This document shows positions 10,367 to 21,100 of a stretch of 64,000 nt of DNA, in pieces. Under the pieces are notes generated by a model, which was given only the letters and a program-made list of their open reading frames with translations, had not been told where the DNA came from and made no database searches. This DNA comes from Shewanella inventionis (GTDB lineage: Bacteria; Pseudomonadota; Gammaproteobacteria; Enterobacterales; Shewanellaceae). The position numbers were made by a program, and so were the translations under genes. The stretch is from the NCBI RefSeq assembly GCF_014641855.1, contig NZ_BMII01000009.1:62001-126000 (forward strand), given 5' to 3'. Every line of letters begins with the position of its first letter. Positions within the stretch are counted from its first letter, which is position 1.

Positions 10367-11101
10367 ATGAGTAAAGCCAATAGCAAATCAGCAAGTGTTA
10401 GCGGTATTAACCGTAGACAATTTCTGGCCACAACAGCGAAAGCCAGTTGTGTAATGGGTATGGTCGGTTTGGGGTTAACAACAGTTGCCACCCAATCTCG
10501 CCAACTGGACCCATTTGCTATTCGCCCACCTGGTGCATTGGCAGAAGACGATTTTCTCTCGGCATGTGTCCGTTGCGGACTTTGTGTAGAGGCTTGCCCA
10601 TACGACACCCTCAAACTGGCTCGCTGGTTTGAGGGAGCAGCAACAGGCACACCTTATTTTACTGCACGCACTATTCCATGTGAAATGTGCGATGACATCC
10701 CTTGTGTTAAAGCTTGCCCTAGCGGTTCGCTCGATCACAAACTGGATAATATCGACGACGCAAAAATGGGAATTGCTGTATTAATCGACGAGAAAAATTG
10801 CCTTAACTACAGAGGTTTACGATGCGATGTTTGTTATCGGGTTTGCCCGCTAATCGATAAAGCTATCACGCTAGAACTGCAACGTAATGAAAAAAGCGGC
10901 CACCATGCAATGTTTTTACCCACTATCAACCCAGATGTTTGTACGGGCTGTGGAAAATGTGAACATGCATGTGTAACAGAGCAAGCGGTGATAAAAGTAT
11001 TACCTAGCCATATCGCACTGGGCAAGTCGGCAGCTCATGACACTTATCAACACACCGAAGAAACCACACTTGAGATGCTAAATAAGGGGCTGTCGTTATG
11101 A
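10367..11101 (+). CDS. napG: NapG ferredoxin-type quinol dehydrogenase component
   Basis: The periplasmic iron-sulfur partner of NapH, thought to carry electrons from quinol to the nitrate reductase. The 244-residue protein has a twin-arginine signal (NRRQFLATTAKAS) and four cysteine clusters for [4Fe-4S] centres: CVRCGLCVEACP, CEMCDDIPCVKACP, CLNYRGLRCDVCYRVCP and CTGCGKCEHAC. It starts 31 bases after napA, and its stop overlaps the napH start in ATGA. Confidence 0.96.
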   Translation: MSKANSKSASVSGINRRQFLATTAKASCVMGMVGLGLTTVATQSRQLDPFAIRPPGALAEDDFLSACVRCGLCVEACPYDTLKLARWFEGAATGTPYFTARTIPCEMCDDIPCVKACPSGSLDHKLDNIDDAKMGIAVLIDEKNCLNYRGLRCDVCYRVCPLIDKAITLELQRNEKSGHHAMFLPTINPDVCTGCGKCEHACVTEQAVIKVLPSHIALGKSAAHDTYQHTEETTLEMLNKGLSL

Positions 11102-12006
11102 GTAATCAACATCGCACAGCCACTAAATCAACGACACGTTTTGCCCAGGCAGCAATAGAAGAATTGGGGTGGTGGCGATCACACCGCTTCCTTATTCTTC
11201 GTAGGTTGTCGCAGCTAGGCGTATTGAGCTTATTTGCTATTGGCCCATTTTTTGGCCTCTGGTTATTTAAAGGAAATCTCTCAAGTAGTTTACTGCTGGA
11301 CATCATTCCATTGAGTGATCCATTAGTCACATTGCAAGTGCTTACAAGTGGCCACTGGCCTGAATTAAGCTTATTACTTGGCGCCATTATCTTAGTAGGG
11401 ATTTACGCTCTATTGGGTGGCAGAGTATTTTGCAGTTGGGTATGTCCAGTCAATATCATCACAGATGTGGCAAGTTGGGCGAGACGAAAATTATCTTTAC
11501 CTCGCACCAGCGAAATACCACAAAACTTGCGTTATTACATGCTAACGCTTGTGTTGATATTACCTATTGCCACCGGTTTTACCGTGTGGGAATGGGTAAA
11601 CCCAGTACCTATCGTCTATCGCGCATTATTATTTGGTGCTAGCAGTGGATTATGGGTATTGGTGGTTATCTTTTTGCTCGACACCTTTGTGGTTGAACGA
11701 GCTTGGTGCAGCCACTTATGTCCGACAGGGGCGTTATTTTCACTTGTAGGCAAAATCAGCCCAATAAAAATAGCTGCTGTACGAGCTGATGCCTGCAATA
11801 ACTGCATGGATTGTTTTAGTGTTTGCCCTGAACGTCAGGTATTAAAACCTGTGTTGAAAAAAGGCAGCACTCAACCACTAATCCTCGACAGTAATTGCAC
11901 CCTTTGTGGCCGTTGTATTGATGTTTGTGCACCGCGCGTATTCCAATATGAAAACCGATTTAAATCAAAATATTCGAACAGAATTCCTCTTAAGGTGGAG
12001 AGCTAG
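11098..12006 (+). CDS. napH: NapH membrane quinol dehydrogenase component
   Basis: An integral membrane iron-sulfur protein that with NapG forms a quinol-oxidising module. The 302-residue protein has about four transmembrane helices (near residues 40, 80-100, 140-160 and 180-200), the two family motifs CSWVCPVN and CSHLCPTG, and two C-terminal [4Fe-4S] motifs, CNNCMDCFSVCP and CTLCGRCIDVCAP. It is translationally coupled to napG, and napB begins two bases after its stop. Confidence 0.96.
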   Translation: MSNQHRTATKSTTRFAQAAIEELGWWRSHRFLILRRLSQLGVLSLFAIGPFFGLWLFKGNLSSSLLLDIIPLSDPLVTLQVLTSGHWPELSLLLGAIILVGIYALLGGRVFCSWVCPVNIITDVASWARRKLSLPRTSEIPQNLRYYMLTLVLILPIATGFTVWEWVNPVPIVYRALLFGASSGLWVLVVIFLLDTFVVERAWCSHLCPTGALFSLVGKISPIKIAAVRADACNNCMDCFSVCPERQVLKPVLKKGSTQPLILDSNCTLCGRCIDVCAPRVFQYENRFKSKYSNRIPLKVES

Positions 12007-12008
12007 AT

Positions 12009-12434
12009 ATGAAAAAATTAATCACTTTAGCAGCGATAATGCTAGCGATTAGCGCTTACTCAGGACAACAGGCAAATGCAAATTCTGAGTCTGTTAAATT
12101 GTCATCACTTGCTGGTGATGTGAATGTCACCGATGTACGCCCGGCAGATGAAATGCCTGTATATCCTGCCCGCGGTAAATCGATTGAACGCACATTTGTG
12201 CATCAACCACCGATCATTCCGCACAAAGCAACTTATGCAATCAGTGCAGATAAAAATGGTTGTTTAAGCTGCCATAGCTGGGACAAAGCAAAGCGCATGA
12301 AAGCGACACCTGTCGATAAGTCTCATGTATTAGATGACAAAGGCACTGTGCAAGGTATGTACTATTTTTGCGATCAATGCCATGTCCCGCAAGCAGAAAA
12401 CAAACAGCAGCTGGTCGAAAATACGTTTAATTAG
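12009..12434 (+). CDS. napB: Periplasmic diheme cytochrome c NapB
   Basis: The small electron-transfer subunit that feeds NapA. The 141-residue precursor has a Sec signal peptide (residues 1 to about 24) and two heme-c sites, CLSCH at 85-89 and CDQCH at 121-125. The segment RTFVHQPPIIPH, carrying the distal histidine ligands, is typical of NapB. It is the last gene of the operon and is followed by a terminator. No napC is present; in Shewanella the tetraheme quinol dehydrogenase CymA is known to supply electrons to Nap. Confidence 0.97.
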   Translation: MKKLITLAAIMLAISAYSGQQANANSESVKLSSLAGDVNVTDVRPADEMPVYPARGKSIERTFVHQPPIIPHKATYAISADKNGCLSCHSWDKAKRMKATPVDKSHVLDDKGTVQGMYYFCDQCHVPQAENKQQLVENTFN

Positions 12435-12461
12435 TTAATATCCCCCCCGATGCTAACCGTT

Positions 12462-12488
12462 GCCGCTTGCACAACAAGCGGCTTTTTT
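12462..12488 (+). terminator. Rho-independent terminator of napAGHB
   Basis: A perfect 8-bp stem GCCGCTTG / CAAGCGGC with loop CACAA is followed by six T. Confidence 0.88.
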
Positions 12489-12504
12489 ATTTGCTTAAAA
12501 CCAA

Positions 12505-12535
12505 TGTCAAAAAAAACCCAGCTTACGCTGGGTTT
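12505..12535 (-). terminator. Terminator of the 50-residue protein gene
   Basis: A perfect 9-bp stem AAACCCAGC / GCTGGGTTT with loop TTAC; read on the minus strand it ends in a run of T. The stop codon of the small gene lies in the loop. Confidence 0.8.
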
Positions 12536-12675
12536 GTTGTTTGTTGAACCTGCTGGCCCATTTGTGCACTTGGCTGTGCAGCCGTTTGCGATACATTAGC
12601 TGACTGTGCTTGGCGTTCAGCTGGCATAGCGGCTTGCCACAATGCGCCAACCCATAAACTTGAAACTGATTTCAT
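12523..12675 (-). CDS. Small protein of unknown function (50 aa)
   Basis: Read directly: an ATG at 12675 with an AAAGGAG ribosome binding site eight bases upstream, a 50-codon frame, and a stop placed in the loop of a rho-independent terminator. This gives a compact complete transcription unit. The product begins MKSVSSLWVGALWQAAMPAE and then becomes rich in Gln, Ser and Ala (about 20 of the last 30 residues). The N-terminal 20 residues could form a hydrophobic or amphipathic helix, so it may be membrane-associated or secreted. I do not recognise a family. It is divergent from the LysR gene at 12769, with 93 bases between them, which suggests the LysR protein may control it. Confidence 0.72.
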   Translation of the reverse strand: MKSVSSLWVGALWQAAMPAERQAQSANVSQTAAQPSAQMGQQVQQTTNPA

Positions 12676-12768
12676 AACTTTTGCTCCTTTGTGTTAATGA
12701 CATCAAAGTAATGGCTTATGGTTTATCAGTAAAATGAATAAATATTCTTATCTGGATTCCATTTAGGC

Positions 12769-13671
12769 ATGAACATATCAATCAAGAACTTACGTTGTTT
12801 TTTAACCTTAGTTGAGACTGAAAACTTTACCAGGGCCGCGCAAAAGAGCTTTATGACTCAGCCGACATTAAGCAAAATTATTCAGCGCATTGAAGACAAT
12901 ATTGGCGAACAATTGCTGATCCGTAGCAATCAAAGCGTAGAGCTGACACAAGCTGGTCGTATTTTTGCTCAAAGTGCACAAGAGATATTAGGTCACTGGC
13001 ATCGCCTGCAAGAAGACATGAGTAATTTACGAGGACTAAAGTCTGGTGAACTCAGGCTAGGAGTGTGCCCAATGATGAGCAGTCTGATCATTGACTTACT
13101 CACTCAATATCGCCAAAAATACCCAGGAATCGCATTACAGATGTACGAATATGGCGGATTTGGGTGCGAGCAAGCGTTAATCAACAATAGCCTTGATATC
13201 GCGTTCACTGCACTTCCAACAACCCATAAGCATGAATTAGCTAGCCACCCCTTAAACCGGTATCCATTACTTGCTTGCTTACCTAAAGATCACCCGCTAA
13301 CAACAAAAGCTAACATCAGCTGGCAAGACTTTGAGCCTTATCCTTTTATCTTATATAACGAAGACTTCTCACTCGCTAAACTGATCAGCCGACTGAGCCG
13401 CAAAGCAAGGGTTCAACTCAATATTGCCTTTAGGAGTGGTCAGTGGGATTTTATCGCCACAATGGTTGAAGCCAATATGGGCGTTGCGATATTGCCAGAA
13501 CCAATCTGCCAACAGTTAACAACAAGCCAACTTGTGTTCAGGCCAATGCAACCGGCCATGACCTGGGATCTCGCCTTAATTTGGCGTCAAAACTTGCCAC
13601 TCACACCACCAGCGCAAGCTTTGCTGTCGTTAAGTACTCCTAATACCAATCCGCAATCTCGGAACACTTAG
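12769..13671 (+). CDS. LysR-family transcriptional regulator
   Basis: A 300-residue regulator with the LysR winged helix-turn-helix at residues 1-60 (ENFTRAAQKSFMTQPTLSKIIQRIED) and a periplasmic-binding-protein-like effector domain from about 90 to 290 (LRLGVCPMM at its start). The ligand is unknown. It is divergent from the 50-residue protein gene, the usual position of a LysR target, and downstream of napAGHB, although nap regulation is more probably by NarP. Confidence 0.92.
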   Translation: MNISIKNLRCFLTLVETENFTRAAQKSFMTQPTLSKIIQRIEDNIGEQLLIRSNQSVELTQAGRIFAQSAQEILGHWHRLQEDMSNLRGLKSGELRLGVCPMMSSLIIDLLTQYRQKYPGIALQMYEYGGFGCEQALINNSLDIAFTALPTTHKHELASHPLNRYPLLACLPKDHPLTTKANISWQDFEPYPFILYNEDFSLAKLISRLSRKARVQLNIAFRSGQWDFIATMVEANMGVAILPEPICQQLTTSQLVFRPMQPAMTWDLALIWRQNLPLTPPAQALLSLSTPNTNPQSRNT

Positions 13672-13720
13672 GTCTAACCCACACCATTCTTTGTTATGAG
13701 AATCTAAATCGCAGGCATAA

Positions 13721-13748
13721 AAAAACCGCTGCCTAGGCAACGGTTTTT
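13721..13748 (-). terminator. Bidirectional terminator between lysR and fusA
   Basis: A 13-bp stem with one mismatch (AAAAACCGCTGCC / GGCAACGGTTTTT) and a two-base loop. T runs on both strands let it serve the elongation factor gene and the converging LysR gene. Confidence 0.8.
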
Positions 13749-13767
13749 ATCAGCAATAAGTTAAGAA

Positions 13768-15861
13768 TTACTTCTTAGCTTCAGCAGCTTTACGCTCTTT
13801 AACCTGAGCAACAACTTTCTCAGATACGCTGTTAGGACATGGGCTGTAGTGTGAGAACTCCATAGAGAACTGACCACGGCCTGAAGTCATAGTACGTAGA
13901 GAACCGATGTAACCGAACATTTCTGATAACGGTACGTCAGCCTTGATACGAACACCAGTAACGCCAGCGTTTTGATCTTTGATCATACCGCGACGACGGT
14001 TTAAGTCACCAATTACGTCACCAACGTTGTCATCTGGGCTGAACACGTCAACTTTCATGATAGGCTCAAGAAGTTGTGGCTTAGCTTTAGCGATAGACTG
14101 ACGGAACGCGCCTTTAGCAGCGATTTCGAACGCGATAGCTGACGAGTCAACTGCGTGGAAAGCACCGTCTGTTAGTTCGAATTCAACGTCTAACACTGGG
14201 AAGCCAGCGATAGTACCAGTGTTCATCATGCTACCGAAACCTTTCTGAACCGCAGGCCAGAATTCTTTAGGTACGTTACCACCAACAACTGAAGACTTGA
14301 ACACAAAACCTGTGTTTGCTTCACCTGGGCGGATTTTATAGTCGATCTTACCGAACTGACCAGAACCACCAGACTGTTTCTTATGCGTGTAGCTATCTTC
14401 AACTTCTGCAGTGATAGTTTCACGGTAAGCAACTTGAGGCTCACCAACGATTAGTTCAACACCGTAAGTACGCTTAAGGATGTCTACTTTAATGTCTAAG
14501 TGAAGCTCACCCATACCTTTAAGGATGGTTTCGCCTGAATCTTCGTCAGTTTCTACGCGGAAAGATGGATCTTCTGCAATCATTTTACCGATAGCGATAC
14601 CCATTTTCTCACTGCCGCCTTTATCTTTTGGCGCTACAGCGATAGAGATAACTGGCTCTGGGAACACCATGGCTTCTAGAGTACATGGGTGCTTAGGATC
14701 ACATAAAGTGTGACCAGTTTGTACGTTCTTCATACCAACGATAGCGATAATGTCACCAGCTTGTGCTGATTCTAATTCGTTACGTTCGTTAGCTTGCATC
14801 TCAACCATACGGCCAACACGCTCAGTTTTGCCAGTAGCAGAGTTAAGGATGGTGTCACCCTTCTTGATACGGCCTGAGTAGATACGTACGAATGTTAATG
14901 CACCAAAACGGTCATCCATAATCTTGAACGCTAACGCTTTTAATGGCGCTTCTGCATCAACGATTGCGAATTCACCAGTTTCGTTACCTTCTTCGTCAGT
15001 TAAAGGTTGTGGATCAACTTCAACTGGGTCTGGTAGGTAATCAACAACTGCGTCTAGTAATAACTGCATACCTTTGTTTTTGAATGCGCTACCACAGTAT
15101 GTTGGGAAGAAGTGCATAGTACGAGTACCGGCACGGATACAACGCTTAATGTCTTCAATAGAAGGTTCAGTACCTTCCATGTAAGCTTCCATTAAATCGT
15201 CATCCATTTCTACAGCAGATTCGATTAACATTTCACGGTATTCTTCAACCATGTCAACCATGTCAGCTGGCACGTCTTGAATTTCGAAATTTTCTGGTAA
15301 ACCAGAATCATCCCATACGTGTGCTTTACGAGTTAATAGATCAACAACACCAATAAATTGGTCTTCGATACCGATTGGTAGAACCATAACTAACGGGTTA
15401 GCCGCTAATACGTCTTTAGTTTGCTTAACAACACGTAAGAAGTCAGCACCCATACGGTCTAACTTGTTTACGAAGATGATACGCGAAACTTCTGAATCGT
15501 TAGCATAACGCCAGTTAGTTTCAGACTGAGGCTCAACACCGCCGCTGCCACAGAATACACCAATACCACCGTCAAGCACTTTAAGCGAACGGTATACTTC
15601 AACTGTGAAGTCAACGTGGCCTGGGGTGTCGATGACGTTGAAACGGTGATCATTCCAGAAACAACTTACTGCTGCTGACTGAATGGTAATACCGCGCTCA
15701 GCTTCCTGTTCCATGAAGTCAGTTGTCGATTCACCATCGTGAACTTCACCGATCTTGTGGATCTTACCGGTTAGCTTAAGGATACGCTCGGTGGTCGTGG
15801 TTTTACCCGCGTCAACGTGAGCGAAGATACCAATGTTTCTGTATTTGGATAATTCGGTCAT
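13768..15861 (-). CDS. fusA: Elongation factor G, second-type copy
   Basis: A translational GTPase of 697 residues with the full EF-G domain set. G motifs are [13 protein letters not shown] near residue 15, the RGITIQSA switch [18 protein letters not shown] and, at domain [10 protein letters not shown] followed by [10 protein letters not shown]. The gene stands alone, not in the rpsL-rpsG-fusA-tuf operon, so it is probably the EF-G2 paralogue that Shewanella and Vibrio carry in addition to the ribosomal-operon copy (called fusB in some annotations). The true fusA cannot be seen in this window. Paralogues of this type have been linked to ribosome recycling or to elongation under specific conditions. 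Confidence 0.93.
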   Translation of the reverse strand: MTELSKYRNIGIFAHVDAGKTTTTERILKLTGKIHKIGEVHDGESTTDFMEQEAERGITIQSAAVSCFWNDHRFNVIDTPGHVDFTVEVYRSLKVLDGGIGVFCGSGGVEPQSETNWRYANDSEVSRIIFVNKLDRMGADFLRVVKQTKDVLAANPLVMVLPIGIEDQFIGVVDLLTRKAHVWDDSGLPENFEIQDVPADMVDMVEEYREMLIESAVEMDDDLMEAYMEGTEPSIEDIKRCIRAGTRTMHFFPTYCGSAFKNKGMQLLLDAVVDYLPDPVEVDPQPLTDEEGNETGEFAIVDAEAPLKALAFKIMDDRFGALTFVRIYSGRIKKGDTILNSATGKTERVGRMVEMQANERNELESAQAGDIIAIVGMKNVQTGHTLCDPKHPCTLEAMVFPEPVISIAVAPKDKGGSEKMGIAIGKMIAEDPSFRVETDEDSGETILKGMGELHLDIKVDILKRTYGVELIVGEPQVAYRETITAEVEDSYTHKKQSGGSGQFGKIDYKIRPGEANTGFVFKSSVVGGNVPKEFWPAVQKGFGSMMNTGTIAGFPVLDVEFELTDGAFHAVDSSAIAFEIAAKGAFRQSIAKAKPQLLEPIMKVDVFSPDDNVGDVIGDLNRRRGMIKDQNAGVTGVRIKADVPLSEMFGYIGSLRTMTSGRGQFSMEFSHYSPCPNSVSEKVVAQVKERKAAEAKK

Positions 15862-16481
15862 GATTCAACTTTAATGATTAGTTTAAGAAGTAGACGGAGC
15901 ATGCGAAAAGGAACCGACACACCGCACATCAGGTTATTAAGGCGCATATTGTAAATTGGAACCTTGCTGGGCGCAAATGGCTGTTGCAATATTTATTTGT
16001 TTTTAGCAAAAAAAACATCAAAAAAAGCTAGTTAGTTACTATAAAACAATAGATTAAAAATAATAGATTATTTTTTAACCAAAACGAATTTAACGATAAA
16101 AAATAAGAATTATGTCTTTTCGAATCAAAATGCACGTCAATAAGCGCATTTTATTTTAATTAACGCACGATCCACGTCGATTAAGGATACTCAATAACCT
16201 CGGGATCCTCACAAATATGATGATTAGGGATGCGTATAACTGAAAATTTCATCAATTTATCGATGATGGCTCAAATCATTACAAGCAAACGCCATCATAA
16301 AATTGCCAGGTAAAATCGCCTGTAATGATGTGCTAAGGTTTTTACCCACATTATGGTGTTGGCTATGAAAACGCTCAATACTTTCGAGGTAAGCTGATGA
16401 ACAGCGCCAGCCAATCAATCAACCTACACTGAATATCCCAAAAAGCTGGCGTAAAAGCAAAAATAACCATACACCGCCAGG
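15862..16481. other. AT-rich intergenic region upstream of the EF-G gene
   Basis: 620 bases without a convincing gene on either strand. An 8-bp inverted repeat ATGATGGC / GCCATCAT (16263-16298, 20-base spacer) is the only clear structure. The part near 15862 should hold the EF-G promoter; the part near 16450 can form a weak hairpin after the diguanylate cyclase gene. Confidence 0.6.
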
Positions 16482-17933
16482 TTAAGCACAGCAGTAGGTA
16501 TTACGACCCGATTGCTTAGCCTTAAATAAAGCACTATCAGCGCGCTCAAAACAGGTTTGAATGGTTTCAGATTCGCCAAGTTCTGCAACACCAAAGCTGC
16601 AAGTGACTTTAATATTGTTCTGGAACGAAAACTGAGTAAGGTCTTTTGCAATGCGCTGGCTAAGATCTGCCGCGCCTTGTAAATCAAGGTGTTTACAGAC
16701 AATCACAAACTCTTCACCGCCCCAGCGGGCAACAACGTCACCGTCACGCACAGATGCTTGAAGTACTTGCGCAACCTGCACTAGCACTTTATCGCCAATG
16801 GCATGTCCGTACATATCGTTAATCGCTTTGAAATAATCGATATCAATAATGATCAAGCTGACACAATCATTGCGATATGACCGTTCGTCGTTCAAAAAGG
16901 TTTGGTTAAAGTAATGACGGTTGTATAACTTCGTTAATGGATCGTGCTGTGCAAAAAAATCAAGGTCACTATTTTTTTGCTCAAGTTCATGTTGCAATTT
17001 TTGCATTTGTTTATTTTTGGCACTGAGGTGATGGTTATACTTAGCCATGCTGACCGTTCGATACAATAAAAACAGGATAAATCCCCCCAGAGCGGCGAGT
17101 ACCTGATAGATCACACTGTAATCTATATCTTCAATCACGGTGATGTTGTGCCATTTTTTATAAATAGCAATATGATCAGCATGGGTGATTTGGGCTAACC
17201 CAGCGTTAATTTGTGTAAGCAAAGCTTGCTTAGAGTCAATAACACCTATGCGTAGCTCGTCTTCAGGGCCACCCCAACCCGCTATTTTTAATGACGTTAA
17301 CCCTTGCTGCTGAATGTAAGCATTGACTGAAAACATTGAGCCAACAAATACATCTACTTCGCCTTTAGCCACTTTTTGCAAGCCTTCACGCTCACTTTGG
17401 GTTAACACGGTATCGATACCAGGATAATACTGCTGAATATACTCAACTAATCGATAATCTCTCGGAATGGCAAGCGAGCGCTGACCAATATGCTCAAAGC
17501 CTTGTAAAAATGGCTCTGTTTTCAGTGACACAAGAACATTTGGGGATTTAAAAAAGACATCGCTAAATAACAAATACCGATCGCGTTTTGGCGTTTGATT
17601 CAACATTGGCGTTAACTCGCATTCACCTTGTTGCAGTAACGCTAAAGTCTGTCGCCAGGATGAAGTAGGGACCAACACAAAACTCAACCCTGTGTATTTT
17701 GTCAGTAAGCTTAGATAATCAGACGATATCCCAGTATGACGCCCATCAATAATTGCCTCGTAAGGCAGCCAATCAGGATCGACACAATAACGGACAACAT
17801 GGTCCTCTTTTAAGTTAGCCGAATTAGCCGCTTGTGCATAAGCAAAAGCAGTGGGAGCTAGCCCATAAGCAATACAAATAAGTACAAAAATTTGTAATGT
17901 GCCGAGTAATGTCAATCCCTTGCGATTAAACAA
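16482..17933 (-). CDS. Membrane diguanylate cyclase with periplasmic solute-binding sensor
   Basis: Predicted to make cyclic di-GMP in response to a periplasmic ligand. The 483-residue protein has a signal/anchor (residues 1-34), a bacterial extracellular solute-binding family 3 domain (about 45-260, starting YCVDPDWLPYEA), a transmembrane helix near 275-292, a coiled coil (about 300-325) and a C-terminal GGDEF domain. The active site reads GGEEF at 405-409. An RxxD product-inhibition site (RDGD) sits five residues before it, so the enzyme should be active and feedback-controlled. There is no EAL domain. The ligand is unknown; family 3 domains usually bind amino acids. Confidence 0.92.
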   Translation of the reverse strand: MFNRKGLTLLGTLQIFVLICIAYGLAPTAFAYAQAANSANLKEDHVVRYCVDPDWLPYEAIIDGRHTGISSDYLSLLTKYTGLSFVLVPTSSWRQTLALLQQGECELTPMLNQTPKRDRYLLFSDVFFKSPNVLVSLKTEPFLQGFEHIGQRSLAIPRDYRLVEYIQQYYPGIDTVLTQSEREGLQKVAKGEVDVFVGSMFSVNAYIQQQGLTSLKIAGWGGPEDELRIGVIDSKQALLTQINAGLAQITHADHIAIYKKWHNITVIEDIDYSVIYQVLAALGGFILFLLYRTVSMAKYNHHLSAKNKQMQKLQHELEQKNSDLDFFAQHDPLTKLYNRHYFNQTFLNDERSYRNDCVSLIIIDIDYFKAINDMYGHAIGDKVLVQVAQVLQASVRDGDVVARWGGEEFVIVCKHLDLQGAADLSQRIAKDLTQFSFQNNIKVTCSFGVAELGESETIQTCFERADSALFKAKQSGRNTYCCA

Positions 17934-18054
17934 TGCTGATACTCAATGATATTTGGACAATCAATTTATACCAATTAGCACAATCTCTGATCACTTAATT
18001 ATCCTGATTGGTATTATCCTCAAAGAAGTGTAGTCCATGCCACGAAAACCGAGA

Positions 18055-18083
18055 CAAAAAAATACCCGCCAAATGGCGGGTAT
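18055..18083 (-). terminator. Terminator of the fused carboxylase gene
   Basis: A perfect 9-bp stem ATACCCGCC / GGCGGGTAT with a four-base loop is followed on the minus strand by seven T. Confidence 0.88.
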
Positions 18084-18108
18084 GTTATGTAACGACTATA
18101 TGCCTACA

Positions 18109-21100
18109 TTACGCTTCTACAGGCGATATCACAAACAACAAATCACCTTGCGACACTTGTTGGCCATTACTATTGAGAATACGCTCAATACGGTATTTTT
18201 GGTCTTCAGGATAGAGCACTCCAGTTTGGCGGTTAAAGCCAGCGAGTGTGACCTGAGAGAACATCTTCATCGCTTCCATGAGCGCGAGAGTTTGTTCAAC
18301 TGTCACTATGTCGCCTTCTTTAACAAAGTCAGCTTCACCCGGAGCTGGAGAGGTATAGAATATCCCTGCACCTTGTGCCAACACTTTAAGCTCATTACTT
18401 TCGCCAACACGCAATGATTCTGTGTCTACCGCCATAGCTTCTGCCGCGGCTTCCATTTCTGCAATTAATGCAGGAATGTCTAACTCGGCCATTAAGCGTG
18501 GTAAGTAGTTTGTATCATACACACCCTCATTAAATGTTGGGTCTTTCAGAATGAGCTTTAACAACGGAATGTTAGTCGCAATACCCTTAATAACCACGCT
18601 ATCTAGGTAAGCGTACATTTTAGCCACGACGTCGGCACGGTCTTTACCACGAATAATGATTTGGGCAATCAAGCTGTCGTAGTATGGCGACACTTCTTTA
18701 CCTGCCTCAGCAATCGAGATAATTTCAACATCATCTCGCTGTGGCATTACACATTCGGTGATTTTACCTGGGTTAGGAATAAGCTGCAAAATACCATTGC
18801 TGTCTAAAGCCGCTTTTTCGGCTGTAACACGCACTTCCATCGCATAACCTTGCTCAACAGGCTCGAGTTTCTCAATCGAACGGCCAGCAGCAATATCAAA
18901 CTGCGCACTCACAATGTCGATGCCTGAGGTAGCTTCGGTTACCGGATGCTCTACTTGCAGACGTGTATTCATTTCCATGAAGTACACTTCATTTGCATCA
19001 AGGTTATAAATAAACTCAACAGTACCCGCGCCCATGTAATCGGTCGCATCACCTAACGCACGAGTGTATTCCATCACGCGTTGCTTAAGCTCTTCAGGCA
19101 ACATTGTAGAACCAGACTCTTCAATCACTTTCTGGTTGTTACGTTGTACAGAACAGTCACGAATACCCAGTACTTTAGTATTGCCAAACTTGTCACGCAG
19201 TAACTGCACTTCAATGTGGCGTAATGAGGTTACATACTTCTCTAAGTACAAATCACCATTACCAAATGCAGCGGCAGCTTCTGTTGATGTTTTTTGGAAT
19301 AAACCAATCATGTCCTCAGGGCGTTTAACAACCTGAATACCTTTACCACCACCACCTTGCACTGCTTTAAGTAGCACAGGATAACCAATTTCAGATGCCA
19401 CGTTCACTGCTTGCTCTGCGTTAGTCAAAATACCATGACTACCTGGAACAACCGGCACATTATGGGCCTGAGATGTATGGATAGCGTTAGACTTGTTACC
19501 CATGGTTGTCATTGAGTGCACACTTGGACCAACAAAGTTAACGCCGTTGTTCACACATAATGCCGCAAATTGTGGGCTTTCAGATAAAAAGCCAATACCA
19601 GGGTGTAATGCGTCTACATCTTCATACTCAGCAACTTTTAATACTGAATAAGCATTTAAATAACTTTCGTCTGATGTATTACCACCAATACAAACCAGCT
19701 TATCCGTTTCTTTCAACATATCCGCTGGCACAGAGGTCATATCAGGATCTGACGCCACTAAAACCACATTAATGTTGTTATCGTGTGCTTTACGGATCAA
19801 TTTAACTGCTGTACAGCCACGCGCATGCACCAAGACTTTATCGATCGGCTTCATCAATGCACGAGGATCGTCTTGTACAATCTCTTCTTCCACTTCAACC
19901 ACTTCTGGCACGAGTGAAGACAACGCTTTACTGATCACATCTTCAATTTTAGCGGTTGGCAAAGGCATTAACGGATCAATACCAGATAACTGAGTATCTA
20001 ACGTTTCGCTAAATGGGTTATGCACAAGCCCTGTCATCGCACCGGGTACTTTAGACAAGTAATTAGATAGCGTTGCAGTAGACGGTAAATATGCTGGTAC
20101 CACCATTTGCCCTGCAAATGGCATGTTAGTGCCAGACAAATAGTAAGTTTGCACTAACGGGTGAGTCACAAAACTCGCCTGCGCACCACCAGTACAATCA
20201 CCAAAGCCAAACATCAATACAGGTAATTCGTTATCGCGAATAAAGCGAGTAATACGATCGTTTACCACCGCCATTGAGAATAGCGCCGCTGCACCTTCTT
20301 TAGTCTGCATACCGCCAGAACTGATAAAACAAATTACCGGTAACTTGCGCTTAGCACACTCAATCAACAGCGCACTGAATTTCTCAGCACTTGCCATATC
20401 AAATGCGCCAGCTTGGAATGCGGTATTTGATACAGCAACACCAACACGTAACTTATTACCCTTGTTATTAAAATCCGCTAAACCAGTGATCAAACCACAA
20501 GGACGGATCTTTTTATCAATGGCATCTTCAATCGATAAACGGAACCCAGGGAAGTTAAGCAAGTTGGCTGACATTTTGTCAGCATCAATTTCATCAAACT
20601 TAGTGAAAAACTGATTGATGACATTTTCCCAGCCCATCTTGCCTTGTTTTTTCTCTTCGCGAAGCACTTTTTGGATCAATAAGTCTTGGTAACCCATGGT
20701 TAAGCGGTTCCAAAAGTCCTTACGACGACCAATTCTTACAGGGTTAATCGTCCCAGTGTATTTGTCGTGATCTTCTTCACTGTCAAAGTATTCAGGTAAT
20801 AAACGCTCGAAGAAGTAGGTCAAAATAACAAATAACGAATCATTTAACTGTGGAAAACCCACACTCTTCCACTGCTCTACCCGTGTTAATAATTCGGCAC
20901 GGTTAGACTGGCCCATAAAGTACTTAAGCCATTTATAAAACTTGTTTTTGTCGTTCGCTTTGTCGTTCGTTGATAACGCATTATCGATAGACTTGTGTAA
21001 CAACTTATCTACTGATTCGCGTGATAAGCTTTTCGACATCATCGCTTCTTTCGAAATAGACGCTAAGCTACCAACAACATTGTCATAAAGCGCATTAAAA

